64,000 bases of DNA from Streptomyces xantholiticus (lineage in GTDB: Bacteria; Actinomycetota; Actinomycetes; Streptomycetales; Streptomycetaceae), in NCBI RefSeq assembly GCF_014651015.1, contig NZ_BMWB01000002.1, positions 1 through 64,000 of the forward strand. The letters are read 5' to 3'. This document shows, piece by piece, positions 33,653 to 43,000 of this stretch (position 1 is the stretch's first letter; every line of letters begins with the position of its first letter). Made by a program: the position numbers and the translations under genes. The notes under the pieces are model-generated. The model did no database searches. It saw nothing but the letters and a program-made list of their open reading frames with translations, and had not been told where the DNA came from.

Positions 33653-34837
33653 TTGGGCCACATACGTGTGCGGATCGCGGCGTTCGCGGTGCTGCTCGCG
33701 CCGCTCGCCGCCTGTTCGTCCGGAGCCGGCACACCGGCCACAGACGCCAAGGGCGGCGGATCGGCGGCCGAGGACCGCCCGGCGACCGTGACGGTGACGC
33801 CGAAGGGCAAGGACGTCAGGGCCGGTGAGCCGGTCAAGGTGAGGGCTGAGGGCGGCACGCTCACCTCGGTCACCGTCACCGACGCCAAGGGCGGCACCCT
33901 GAGCGGCAAGCCGGCCGCGGACGGCTCGAGCTGGACCTCGGAACGCAAGGCGGCTCCCGGCAGCTCGTACGTGGTCACCGTCCTGACGACCACGAAGGCC
34001 GGCACGAAGAGCACCACGAAGTCCGTGTTCACCACCGCGGCGGCCGACAAGGTCAACAAGGTCGACTGGCGGCCCGGAGCGAACACCACCGTCGGCATCG
34101 CCCAGCCGATATCCCTCGTCTTCGACAACCCGGTCACCGACAAGGCCGCCGTCGAGAAGCAGTTGAAGCTCACGACCTCCGAGCGCACGGAGGGCTCATG
34201 GGGCTGGGTCGAGGACTACTCCGGCCGTGACCGGGTCGACTGGCGCCCCAAGGAGTACTTCAAGCCCGGCACGAAGGTCACCCTCGCAGCCGAGCTGAAC
34301 GGCACGGACTCCGGCGACGGCGGTTGGTTCGTCCGCGACTACTCGACCACGTTCACCATCGGCGCGAGCCAGGTCGTCAAGGTCGACCTCGACCGCAAGC
34401 AGCTGACCCTGGAACGCGACGGGCAGGCGGTCCGTACGATCCCGGTCTCCGGCGGCACTCCCGGTGGCGACAAGCGCTCCTGGCGCGGCACGGCCGTGCT
34501 GATGGCCAAGGAGGGCACGATCAACATGAACTCCGAGACCGTAGGCCTCGGCGACGCGTACGACAAGATGGTCGACCACTCAATGCGGCTGACCTGGTCG
34601 GGGATGTACGCGCACGCCGCGCCGTGGAACGACAAGTGGTTCGGCAAGGCCAACAAGAGCTCCGGCTGCATCGGCATGAGCGACGCGAACGCCGCCTGGT
34701 TCTACGCCCAGGTCCGCCCCGGCGACCCGTTCGAGATCAAGGGCAAGGACACCAAGGGCCTCGTGGCACCGGGCAACGGCTTCGGTGCGTGGAACGTTCC
34801 GTGGGCGGGCTGGCAGACGCGCAGCGCGCTGCGCTGA
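33653..34837 (+). CDS. L,D-transpeptidase lipoprotein with altered catalytic motif
   Basis: About 394 residues from TTG 33653 behind GGGGGAAATCCG. Lipoprotein signal with lipobox cysteine 21 (LAPLAAC). Two Ig-like domains (about 40-140 and 145-245) precede a YkuD domain (about 250-375), the LdtMt2 architecture that forms 3-3 crosslinks in peptidoglycan. The active site is odd: the usual HS...SHGC pattern reads YAHAAPW...KSSGCIGMS, so the serine after the catalytic histidine is alanine and the histidine two residues before the cysteine is serine. The cysteine and first histidine remain. It may be weak, specialised or non-catalytic. Divergent from femX. Confidence 0.92.
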   Translation: MGHIRVRIAAFAVLLAPLAACSSGAGTPATDAKGGGSAAEDRPATVTVTPKGKDVRAGEPVKVRAEGGTLTSVTVTDAKGGTLSGKPAADGSSWTSERKAAPGSSYVVTVLTTTKAGTKSTTKSVFTTAAADKVNKVDWRPGANTTVGIAQPISLVFDNPVTDKAAVEKQLKLTTSERTEGSWGWVEDYSGRDRVDWRPKEYFKPGTKVTLAAELNGTDSGDGGWFVRDYSTTFTIGASQVVKVDLDRKQLTLERDGQAVRTIPVSGGTPGGDKRSWRGTAVLMAKEGTINMNSETVGLGDAYDKMVDHSMRLTWSGMYAHAAPWNDKWFGKANKSSGCIGMSDANAAWFYAQVRPGDPFEIKGKDTKGLVAPGNGFGAWNVPWAGWQTRSALR

Positions 34838-34842
34838 CCGCT

Positions 34843-35259
34843 TCACGTGCTGTCCCCCGCCTCGGCCGCGCATTCGAACCAGACCGTCTTGCCGTGCCCG
34901 CCGGGGTCCGGTTCCACGCCCCACCTGTCGGTGACCGCGTCGACCAGCAGCAGGCCGCGCCCGCCGTCCGCCAGTTCATCCTGCGCGGACAGGCGCGGCA
35001 GCCGCAGCCAGCCGTCCGACACCTCGACCCGCACGCCACCGGGCCGGAGCTCGACGAGCGTGCAGCAGCGACGGCCGGGGACGTGCCGCACGACGTTGGC
35101 GACCAGCTCGGTCAGCGCCAGCTCGGCGGCACAGGCCACCTCCGGCACCCCCCAGCTCGTGAGGTAGGCGCGCAGGATCCGGCGCAGATGCCGGGCCGAG
35201 TGCTCGCCGACGACGAAGTCGGCGCGGTAGCCGGGCTGCTGGTCAGTTACGTGATTCAT
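34843..35259 (-). CDS. ATP-binding protein of the anti-sigma/SpoIIAB type
   Basis: A 138-residue stand-alone HATPase_c_2 domain. N box ALTELVANVVRHV, G1-like VSDGWLRLP and G2-like DGGRGLLLVDAV are all present. Such proteins pair with Xre-DUF5753 and DUF397 proteins in Streptomyces development clusters (abaA and whiJ-like loci). It is divergent from that pair here. Start ATG 35259; weak ribosome site. Whether it binds a sigma factor or the DUF397 partner is unknown. Confidence 0.88.
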   Translation of the reverse strand: MNHVTDQQPGYRADFVVGEHSARHLRRILRAYLTSWGVPEVACAAELALTELVANVVRHVPGRRCCTLVELRPGGVRVEVSDGWLRLPRLSAQDELADGGRGLLLVDAVTDRWGVEPDPGGHGKTVWFECAAEAGDST

Positions 35260-35343
35260 GTCACCAGCCTGCGATGACATGACTACGCTCGGCTACGTAA
35301 CGAACCGAACGCCGCGAGGCGTTGCAGGCCGGAGGTGCCCGCC

Positions 35344-36186
35344 GTGGCCAACGTCCAGTCACTCGATCCCAGCGCTTCCCCGCTCGACTACTACGGCTGG
35401 GAGCTCCGCCGTCAACGCGAGGCCCACGGCCTCAAACAGGGCCGGCTCGGGGACATCATCTTCTGCACGGGCTCTCTGATCGGCCAGATCGAGACCACGA
35501 AGAAGGTCCCCACCCGCGACTTCTCCGAACGGGTCGACGCGGCGCTCGGCACGGACGGAGTGTTCTCGCGCCTCGTGGGCCTGGTCCTGCGCAGCCAACT
35601 GCCGAACTGGTTCCAGCCGTACGCGGAGATGGAGGCGAAGGCGGCGTACATCTCCACGTACCAGGCGCAGTTGGTGTACGGGCTGCTGCAGACGGAGGAG
35701 TACGCGCGGGCGGTTCTGGCCACCGGTATGCCGGACGACCTGGAGGGCTTGCTCGCCGCCCGGATGGAACGCCAACGCATCCTGGAGCGTGAGCAGCCGC
35801 CGCTGGCGTGGGCGATTCTCGACGAGGCGGTTCTGCACCGGCCGATCGGCGGCCGTGGGGTGATGCGGAGGCAACTCGCCCGCTTGTTGGAGTTCACGGA
35901 CCACCGCTGGATGCGTGTCCAGGTCCTGCCGTACGTCGCTGGTGAACACACCAGCCTCGATGGATCGTTCACCACCATGCGCTTCGACGCCGATCCGGAC
36001 ATCATCTACACGGAGGACCTGATCTCCGGCCACATGACGGCCAACCCCGAGACCATCAAGGAAGCCTCACGCCGTTACGCTCACCTTCAGGCCGCCGCCC
36101 TCTCCGTCGAGGACTCGGCGGCGCTGATCGCCCGCGTGATGGAGGAACGCTATGGAGACCGGCCCGAGCAAGGTGCAGTGGCGTAA
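35344..36186 (+). CDS. Xre-type regulator with DUF5753 domain
   Basis: About 280 residues from GTG 35344, 8 nt after GGAGG; an earlier GTG at 35335 overlaps that site. N-terminal helix-turn-helix (about 12-70, REAHGLKQGRLGDIIFCTGS) followed by a DUF5753 ligand-like domain (about 90-275) starting around LPNWFQPYAEMEAKA. This is the WhiJ/BldB-associated family. It overlaps the DUF397 gene by 35 nt, so the two are coupled. Probably a repressor whose activity is tuned by the DUF397 partner. Confidence 0.93.
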   Translation: MANVQSLDPSASPLDYYGWELRRQREAHGLKQGRLGDIIFCTGSLIGQIETTKKVPTRDFSERVDAALGTDGVFSRLVGLVLRSQLPNWFQPYAEMEAKAAYISTYQAQLVYGLLQTEEYARAVLATGMPDDLEGLLAARMERQRILEREQPPLAWAILDEAVLHRPIGGRGVMRRQLARLLEFTDHRWMRVQVLPYVAGEHTSLDGSFTTMRFDADPDIIYTEDLISGHMTANPETIKEASRRYAHLQAAALSVEDSAALIARVMEERYGDRPEQGAVA

Positions 36187-36343
36187 GTCCAGCTACAGCG
36201 GCAGCACCGGCGGCGAGTGCGTCGAGGTGGCCGACGGCTGCCCCGCCGCCACCGTCCCCGTCCGGGACAGCAAGAACGCCGACGGCCCGGTCATCACCGT
36301 CGGCGCAAACGCCTGGCGGGCGTTCGTGGACGGGCTGCGGTAA
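36152..36343 (+). CDS. DUF397 small protein
   Basis: A 63-residue protein. KVQWRKSSYSGSTGGECVEV and VPVRDSKNADGPVITV are the two DUF397 signature segments. Starts at ATG 36152 behind GGAGG, inside the 3' end of the regulator gene. The family is thought to act as small partner (antitoxin-like) of the Xre-DUF5753 protein. Cytoplasmic, no membrane segment. Confidence 0.95.
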   Translation: METGPSKVQWRKSSYSGSTGGECVEVADGCPAATVPVRDSKNADGPVITVGANAWRAFVDGLR

Positions 36344-36354
36344 CTCCCCGGGCC

Positions 36355-37329
36355 TCACGGCGCATCGCGCCGGAACGCGGCCCGGTAGGCGCTCGGCCGC
36401 TGTCCGGTGTGCCGGGCGAAGAGGGCGGCGAAGGTTCCGGGGTCCCGGTATCCAACCGTCGCAGCGATGGCGGCGACGGTTCGGTCCGTGGTCTCCAGGA
36501 GGTGGCGGGCGCGCCGGACGCGCGACGACTGCAGGTGTCCGAGGGGGCTGAGACCGGTCTCGGCCGCGAAACGCCGCAGCAGTGTGCGCGAGCTGACGTC
36601 GAACGCGTACGACAGCGCGGCGAGGTCGTACGGCGCGGCAAGGTGCTGGTCGAGGTGCCGCATGACCCTGCGGGAGAACTCATGTCCGGGCTGCGGCAGT
36701 AGCCGCGCGTCGACGTACGGCGTCTGGGACGACCGCGCGTCGTCGACGAGCGCCACCCGCGCGGTGGTCCGCGCCACGCGGACGCCGCTGTGCCGGCGGA
36801 TCAGTTGCAGCGCGAAGTCGTACATGGCGCTGAAGGCCGCGGTCGTCGTCACACCCCGGTCGGTGAGGACCAGATGTTCGGGCCGGACGTCGGTGTCGGG
36901 GCAGCGGCGGGCCAGTTCGTCCGCGAACAGCCATGCCGTCGTGGCGCGGCGCCCGGCCAGTAGGCCGGACTGGCCGAGCAGGAAGGCCCCGACACAGACA
37001 GAGACGACGGCGCGGCCCTCGGCCGCGTGCGCGCGGATCGCGGCGACCTCGGGGGCCAGGACGGCGAGTCTGGTGTCCAGGTCGAGGTGCCCCGGCACGA
37101 ACTCGAACCCCGGCACGACGAGGACGTCGACCTCGCGCAGCGGAGAGACGGGCAGCGCCGCACCGCCCGATGCGGCCACTCGGCGACGCGGCGAGAGCAC
37201 CGACACCTCGTATCCGGCGCCGTCCGGCCCGGCGACGTGCGTGGCCATCGTCAACAGGTCCGGCACACCGAACACTTCGGACGCGAAGCAGCCCGGATAC
37301 GCCAGGACACCGACCCGCAGCGCGCTCAC
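36355..37329 (-). CDS. GlxA-family regulator (DJ-1/PfpI plus AraC HTH)
   Basis: A 324-residue regulator. Residues 1-185 form a DJ-1/PfpI-like domain with the elbow SVCVGAFLLG; the cysteine is present. Residues about 215-320 carry two AraC helix-turn-helix motifs (LAALSYAFDVSSRTLLRRFA and VAAIAATVGYRDPGTFAALF). GTG 37329 follows GGAGGTGGGCGGGT. It is divergent from a dienelactone-hydrolase gene, its most likely target. Effector unknown. Confidence 0.92.
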   Translation of the reverse strand: MSALRVGVLAYPGCFASEVFGVPDLLTMATHVAGPDGAGYEVSVLSPRRRVAASGGAALPVSPLREVDVLVVPGFEFVPGHLDLDTRLAVLAPEVAAIRAHAAEGRAVVSVCVGAFLLGQSGLLAGRRATTAWLFADELARRCPDTDVRPEHLVLTDRGVTTTAAFSAMYDFALQLIRRHSGVRVARTTARVALVDDARSSQTPYVDARLLPQPGHEFSRRVMRHLDQHLAAPYDLAALSYAFDVSSRTLLRRFAAETGLSPLGHLQSSRVRRARHLLETTDRTVAAIAATVGYRDPGTFAALFARHTGQRPSAYRAAFRRDAP

Positions 37330-37426
37330 ACCCGCCCACCTCCCCCGCCAAGTCTGGCGAGATTACCCGCACACATGGCGATCCGGCCCATCGTCCGGCG
37401 CGGACGCATCGGGCCACGCTGTCGCC

Positions 37427-38284
37427 ATGACTACTGCCGATGGACACGACGGCCACCTCGACGATCCGATCGAGGACTTCTCCCACCGGCTCGTGGACGT
37501 GGGCGGGGTGGTGAAGACGGTGTACGTGGCGGGTTCGGGCCCCGCCGTCGTGCTGATGCCGGAGATGCCCGGCATCAGCCCCGACGTCCTGCGGCTGGCC
37601 CGCTGGGTGCGGGACGCGGGCTTCACCGTCCACGTCCCCTCGCTCTTCGGGCCCGACGGCGCGTACCCCACCGTCGCGCAGGGCGAGAAGGTCGCCCGCC
37701 GTGCCTGCGTCAGCGCCGAGTTCCGCGCGTTCGCCGGGGGTGGCACCAGCCCCGTCACGGCGTGGCTGCGCGAGCTCGCACGCCGGGCCCACGCCGAATG
37801 CGGCGGCCCGGGAGTCGGTGCGATCGGCCTGTGCTTCACCGGCAACTTCGCCCTCACCATGGCGCTCGAGCCGGCCGTCGTCGCACCGGTCCTGGGCCAC
37901 CCTTCGCTGCCGCTGGACGATCCCGCCGGACTGGAGATCGGCGACGAGGACGCGCGCGCCGTCCGGGACCGCGTCACACGGGACGGCCTGAAGGTTCTCG
38001 CCTACCGCTTCGACAACGACCGCTGGTGCACCGGTCAGCGCTTCGCCGCCTACCGGGCGCTCCTCGGCGACGCCTTCGACGGGCGCGTCCTTCCGGGCAG
38101 TGCCGCGAACACCGCGCCGCCACCGTTCTTCCGCGACATGGTCGAAACGCCGCACAGTGTGGTCACCGCCCACTTCGTCGACGAGAACGGGCATCCCACG
38201 GTGCGGGCCAGGGACGAGATTCTCGCCTTCCTGACCGACCGCCTGCTCCCCGCGGAGCACTGTGAGAATCAGACCGCGTCCTGA
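37427..38284 (+). CDS. Dienelactone hydrolase family protein
   Basis: A 285-residue alpha/beta hydrolase. The nucleophile elbow is IGLCFTGNFAL with cysteine, as in dienelactone hydrolases; the acid and histidine are likely in RFDNDRWC and in HSVVTAHF. The N-terminal VVLMPEMPGISPDVL strand-turn fits the oxyanion region. About 40 residues longer than classic enzymes. No ribosome site is obvious. Divergent from the GlxA-type regulator, 97 bp apart. Confidence 0.87.
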   Translation: MTTADGHDGHLDDPIEDFSHRLVDVGGVVKTVYVAGSGPAVVLMPEMPGISPDVLRLARWVRDAGFTVHVPSLFGPDGAYPTVAQGEKVARRACVSAEFRAFAGGGTSPVTAWLRELARRAHAECGGPGVGAIGLCFTGNFALTMALEPAVVAPVLGHPSLPLDDPAGLEIGDEDARAVRDRVTRDGLKVLAYRFDNDRWCTGQRFAAYRALLGDAFDGRVLPGSAANTAPPPFFRDMVETPHSVVTAHFVDENGHPTVRARDEILAFLTDRLLPAEHCENQTAS

Positions 38285-38299
38285 GTCGCGAGCGGTCAC

Positions 38300-38692
38300 C
38301 GCGCCTGACGCGACGCCGCGCCGGCGCTCGCCGGGCGGGCATTCGGCGGCGATCCCGGCGATGGCCGGGGCGGCCGGCAGCGGGAAACGGGTCAGCAGTT
38401 CGTACAGCACGGGCAACGCGGGGGCGGCCCGTCCGCCCCACTGCCGCAGCAGGCGCATCAGCCGGATGGGCTCGTCCCCTGAGAGGCCGTCCTCCGCAGG
38501 CCTGGCCCCTACCGCGGTCAGCAGTTCGGGGGGAGCGGGAACGGCACGTCTTCCGGCGCCCGGATACCGGCGGCGTCCGGGCCCCAAGGCCGGCGTCCGA
38601 GGTCGCGGGCGAGCAGCGGAGCCGCGCGGTCCGGCACCACCCGAGCCAACACGCCGAGCGCGCGGTCCGCGAGATCGTCGTCGTGGTCGTCC
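38300..38692 (-). pseudogene. C-terminal remnant of a HEAT-repeat protein
   Basis: The minus strand reads DDDLADRALGVLARVVPDRA, LLARDLGRRPWGPDAAG and PEDVPFPLPP, then shifts frame in a run of six C (near 38530) to ELLTAVGARPAEDGLSGDEP, LMRLLRQWGGRAAPALPVL and IAGIAAECPPGERRRG. This is the amphipathic repeat pattern of HEAT/PBS-lyase proteins common in Streptomyces. There is no start and the first residues abut the stop of the immunity-like gene, so the remnant probably marks the edge of an insertion. Confidence 0.65.
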
Positions 38693-39961
38693 TCAGTCGT
38701 GGCGCACCAGGACCTCCAGCTCTCCGACGTGAAACTCGCCGTAGCCGAACTGCTCGCCAAGTGCGTGGTACCGGCTGTACTGCTCTGCGGTCAGCGGTAC
38801 GGACAGCACCGTCAGCAGCCGCAGGAAGAGCCTGAATCCGAGGTCGGGGTCAACCTGGCCGATGACCTCCTCAATCGCCTGGGCCGCGGTTGGCCCGGCG
38901 ATTCCCTGCCAGTGCGGGCTGACGGTTCTGTCCTCCAGCAGCGGCCTCGCTTCCCGTACTTCACGCAGAACCACGTCCGTAAGATCCGACCTGATGGGCG
39001 GCGTCACGTGCCTGTACGCAGGATCGACCGTCCTCAGACGTTCAGTGCACACGTCCACGATCTGCCCGAGCCAGTGCCTGGCGTCGATGCTGAACCTGTC
39101 AATACTGAAGCCTCGCTCCGATGCGGCCAGCCACAGCGTGCTGATCGTCTCGGCGGACAGCGGGGATTCGAGCAGGCGGAGGGTGTCTTCCAACAGCATT
39201 GCCGCCGCTGAGCCGGGGGTCTCGGCGGTGTCGTCGTTGGCGGCGGCCATCTGGACGGTCTCCCGTGCTGTGTGATCGTGCCAGTTTCCGGCGAACCACG
39301 ACGTGAGCCCGGAGAACCCGAAATCTCCTGTGGCGTCGCGCCGGGTCGTGTCGATCGGCGGCCACTGGACGTTGATGCCCTCGTAAACGAGCGGACCCGG
39401 ATACCGGAGCGTGGTCCCGAGCGCCATGAGGCGGTCGTACTGGTCCTTGCCGACCGGCAAGCCATGGTTCTTCACGACGCGCAGGAAGAGCCGGAGCCCC
39501 AGGTCTTCGTCACATTCGCTGATGATCGACTCGAGTGCCGTCGCGACCGGTCCGGACAGGGTGGCGGCCACAGTGCGCACCTCCTGGACGATGGCATCGC
39601 GCAGGTCGGCCGAGCGCTTCCGGGGTCGACCAGGGTAGAGATCCGCGAGTCTTTGCAGCCAATCGCTCATGTCCATGCCGTGCGCGGCCGGATCGAAGCG
39701 CCCGCACGAGGCCGCCAGCCACGCCGTGCGCATGACGTCACCGGGCACGGCGGAGTCCAGCAGGCAGCGGACGTCCACGCCGAGTTCCACGGCGCCCTCA
39801 CCGTCGCACTCTGCTGCCACTTCCGCAGCCAAGGCCAGTGCCTGCGTGTAATCGGGAAGTCCGGCGAGGGATCCTGCGGAGGAACACAACTTCCCGATGA
39901 GGGCACTCAGTCCGAAGTCCCCTTCGTAGAGAACGCAGTACTCCTCACGCTGCCTTGCCAT
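38693..39961 (-). CDS. Candidate immunity protein, internally duplicated
   Basis: A 422-residue cytoplasmic protein from ATG 39961 (GAGGAACCGGTC upstream). Two halves are alike: about 55-205 and 240-415 share a core with LWLAASERG or AWLAASCGR, then DWLQRLADLYPGR or HWLGQIVDVCTER, and close with DLGLRLFLRVVKNHGLPVGK or DLGFRLFLRLLTVLSVPLTA plus a TxxQY-type ending (KDQYDRLMALG, AEQYSRYHALG). I do not recognise the family. Position directly downstream of the polymorphic toxin gene, on the same strand, makes it the obvious immunity candidate. Its upstream spacer has a strong hairpin, so it may also have independent expression. Confidence 0.7.
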   Translation of the reverse strand: MARQREEYCVLYEGDFGLSALIGKLCSSAGSLAGLPDYTQALALAAEVAAECDGEGAVELGVDVRCLLDSAVPGDVMRTAWLAASCGRFDPAAHGMDMSDWLQRLADLYPGRPRKRSADLRDAIVQEVRTVAATLSGPVATALESIISECDEDLGLRLFLRVVKNHGLPVGKDQYDRLMALGTTLRYPGPLVYEGINVQWPPIDTTRRDATGDFGFSGLTSWFAGNWHDHTARETVQMAAANDDTAETPGSAAAMLLEDTLRLLESPLSAETISTLWLAASERGFSIDRFSIDARHWLGQIVDVCTERLRTVDPAYRHVTPPIRSDLTDVVLREVREARPLLEDRTVSPHWQGIAGPTAAQAIEEVIGQVDPDLGFRLFLRLLTVLSVPLTAEQYSRYHALGEQFGYGEFHVGELEVLVRHD

Positions 39962-39987
39962 GACCGGTTCCTCGCTTCACTCATCGG

Positions 39988-40032
39988 GGGCGGGCCCGCT
40001 CCCGCACAGCTGTACTCGGCTCGGGCCCGCCC
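39988..40032 (-). terminator. Hairpin between toxin and immunity genes
   Basis: GGGCGGGCCCG and CGGGCCCGCCC, perfect 11-bp arms with a 23-nt loop, in the 135-bp spacer. It could attenuate or end the toxin message, in which case immunity needs its own promoter. Confidence 0.5.
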
Positions 40033-40096
40033 GCTTTCACGGTTGATGGAGCACTCTCATGCCCTTCGTGCAGTGATCATTCGGGACGTTGTCTCG

Positions 40097-43000
40097 TCAG
40101 ACCGGATAGGCCGAATAGACGATGTAGCCCTTGTGCCCCCTCTTCCCCGGCAGCCTCTTGAGAACGATCTTGACAGTCTGCCCCGCGGCGGTAGGTGTTC
40201 TACCGTCCGCGTGATACACCGTGCCGAGTGAAGAGTGCTGGTCGAATCTACCTTCGATCGGGAACTCCGATTTGTTCCTCCACTGGCCCTTCTTCTGGAG
40301 GAAGTTGTCCAGTGCTTTGAAGCTGGCTTCCCTCCGCTGGCCGTTCGGGAAGAAGTAGTGCTGGAGGACGGCGTCGACAGCCTCCTGGGCGACGTCCCGA
40401 CTGGTCCACACACTGTTGACCGGGGGAAGACCCTTGTCCCGGTTGATCCTGGCGAGCCGCTCCGCCTCTGCCCGATCCGGGTCGACGTGCTTGCTCAGCG
40501 TGTGGGCCTGGCTGTCCGGGAAGAGCAGCTCGTCCCCGAGGTCCCCGCAGTTGTGGACCAGAAGATCCTTGGCCCGCGGCCCCTCGGAGCGCACATAGAA
40601 CGTGTGCAGTCCGCTGACGGTGAGGTCGTAAACCGAACGCGTGGTGAGCTGCGCGAGGTCTCGCAGAACGCGGACGGGGTGGACCGATCCGTCGGACGAG
40701 CGCAGCCCGTCGCCCTTGCGCAGCTCCGACACGAGCTTCCAGCCACGGTCGACGACGAAGACCCGGTGCCCCGCAGTGCTGGACAGGGTGCTTCCGTCGG
40801 CGAAGGTGATGGCAATCAGCCGGTTCGTGTCATGTGCGTACGTTGCCGTGACCATCTGCGGACGCTTCGTGCCGCTCTCGGGGTCCTCGGCCAGCACCCA
40901 GTCGCCCAGGCGCATGTCGCTGATCGCCTTGCGGCTGCCGTCCGCCATGAGCACTTGGGTGCTGCCAGGGAAGCTGTTGCGCCTACAGGACGTCAGCAGG
41001 TCCTCATAGAGGTTGACCGTTTTCTGGAGCCCCGCGATGGTGCCGGGAGCCAAGTCGAGGGCTTTCAGCGCCTTCCAGGCGTCAGCGACGCCGACCCCGG
41101 TCTTCATCGCGGCGTCCAGGGCGTGGATCGCCTCGGCGACCTTCGCGAAGGCCTTGCCCGGGATGAAGTTGCTCGCGGCCCAGGCGCAGCCGCTGGCGCT
41201 GCCGTGCCAGCAGTCGACGAAGTCCTGGACCAGGACTGCCTTGATGATTTTGTAGGTCAGGGTCTGCTGGATGAGCTCCAGCTTCGTGAAGTGCTCGGTG
41301 ACCTCCTTCTTCAAGCCCTTCAGGGGCTTGCTCTCCAGAAGCAGGATGTCGTCCTGCGGGCAGCCGTTGGCGCTGGCCGGCACGTCGGGATTGGTGCAGA
41401 GGAAGAAGTCGACCGTCGCGTTGAATGTGACGAGGAACGTGACGGTGCAGCCCTCGAAGCCGATCTCGATGACGCAGTCGTTCTGCTGCTTGGCGTCGGT
41501 GATCTCGATGGTGTCCTCGTCGACGACGTACCACGTGCCGCCGACTCCGGTGCCCGCACCGGTGGAGACCTGCTTGTTCGCGGCGTTGCGTGCCGCTTCC
41601 TCCGCCGCCTTCTGCGCCTCCTTCGCGTACTTCAGTGCGTCCTTGGCGGCCTGTTCGGCCTCGGTGGCGGCGGTGGCGGCGCGGCCGGCTGCTGCGCGTG
41701 CCTCCTTGGCGGACTGCTCGGCCGCGGTTGCGGCGTCGCGTGCGGCCTGGGCATCGAGGGCGGCCTGGTCGGCGGAGTCCCGGGCGTCCTTGGCATAACC
41801 CTCGGCGCGGCCGGCTGCCTGGTCGGCGGCCGCGGCGGCCGCGGTTGCCTGGCGGTCGTACTCGATCGTGCGGGCCAGTGACGCCGATGCCTTGGCGGCG
41901 GCTGCGGCGGCGTCGGCCGCATAGCCCAGGGCCTCCTTGGAGTAGGTGCGGGCGGTTGCCGCGTGGCCGGCGGCGTTGGCCGCGTGCTGGTAGGCGATCT
42001 TCGCGTCGCCCGATGCCTGGTCGGCGAGGTTCTTCGCCGCGGCGGCTTCGGCCTGTGCGTTCTTGGCGTGGGCGTCGGCGACGGCCTTCTGCTGTTCGGC
42101 GATCGACTTCGACGCCTGCCCCGTCAGCACGACCAGGCTCGCGGCCGAGTCGGTGGTGACATACGGCGAGCCGAGCTGGATCGCGTCATTCGCCGGCTTG
42201 GCGACCTGCGCGGCGGCGGCGCCCGCGTCGGCCGCCGCCTGCGCGGTGACGTGAGCGAAACCCGCGGCCTTCGCCGACGCGGCCAGAGCCTTGACGACCT
42301 CCTTGCTCGCCTCGTCCGCGTGGGACTTGGCGGTCTTGGCCAGCTTCTCCGCCTCCTCCGCCAGCTTGACTGCGGTCTTGGCCTCGGCGGAGGCCTGCTG
42401 GGAGGCCTTGATCGCATCAGCGGCGGCGCTGGTCGCGGTCGCGACGGCGGCGTCGGCCTTCAGCTTGGCGGCGTGGGCGGCGTCCGCGTGAGCACGGGAC
42501 CGCTTGGCCGCCGCCTCGGCACGGGTCGCCGCGGCATCTGCCTCGGCCGCCGCCTCGGTCGCGGCATTCGCGGCGGTGCGGGCACGGCCGGCTGCCGCTT
42601 CGGCGTCGTTCGCATGCGCGTTCGCCGCGTCCGCTGCCGCCCTGGACTCCTTGGCGTTGCTGTCGGACTCGTGAGCCTCGGCGAACGCCTCCTTCGCGTC
42701 CGCCTTGGCGCGAGCCGCGTCGGCCTTCTGCGCGGCGTCCCAGGCGTCGGTGTTCAGATCGCGGGCCTTGTCACGGGCCTTGACCGCGTCGTTCTTCCGC
42801 GCGACCGCGGTCGCCTCGGCCGCTTCGGCCTTCTCCTTGGCGTCCTTGGCGTTCGCCGCCTCGGCCTGCGCGGTCTGCTTGTGCTGGTCGGCCTCGGCCT
42901 GCTTGGCCGCGGCGGTGTCCTTCTCCGCCTTGGCCGTCTTCTCCTCGGCCTCGGCCGCGAGCCGCTTGGCGTGCGCCTCGGCAGCGGCCGCCTTCGCGTC

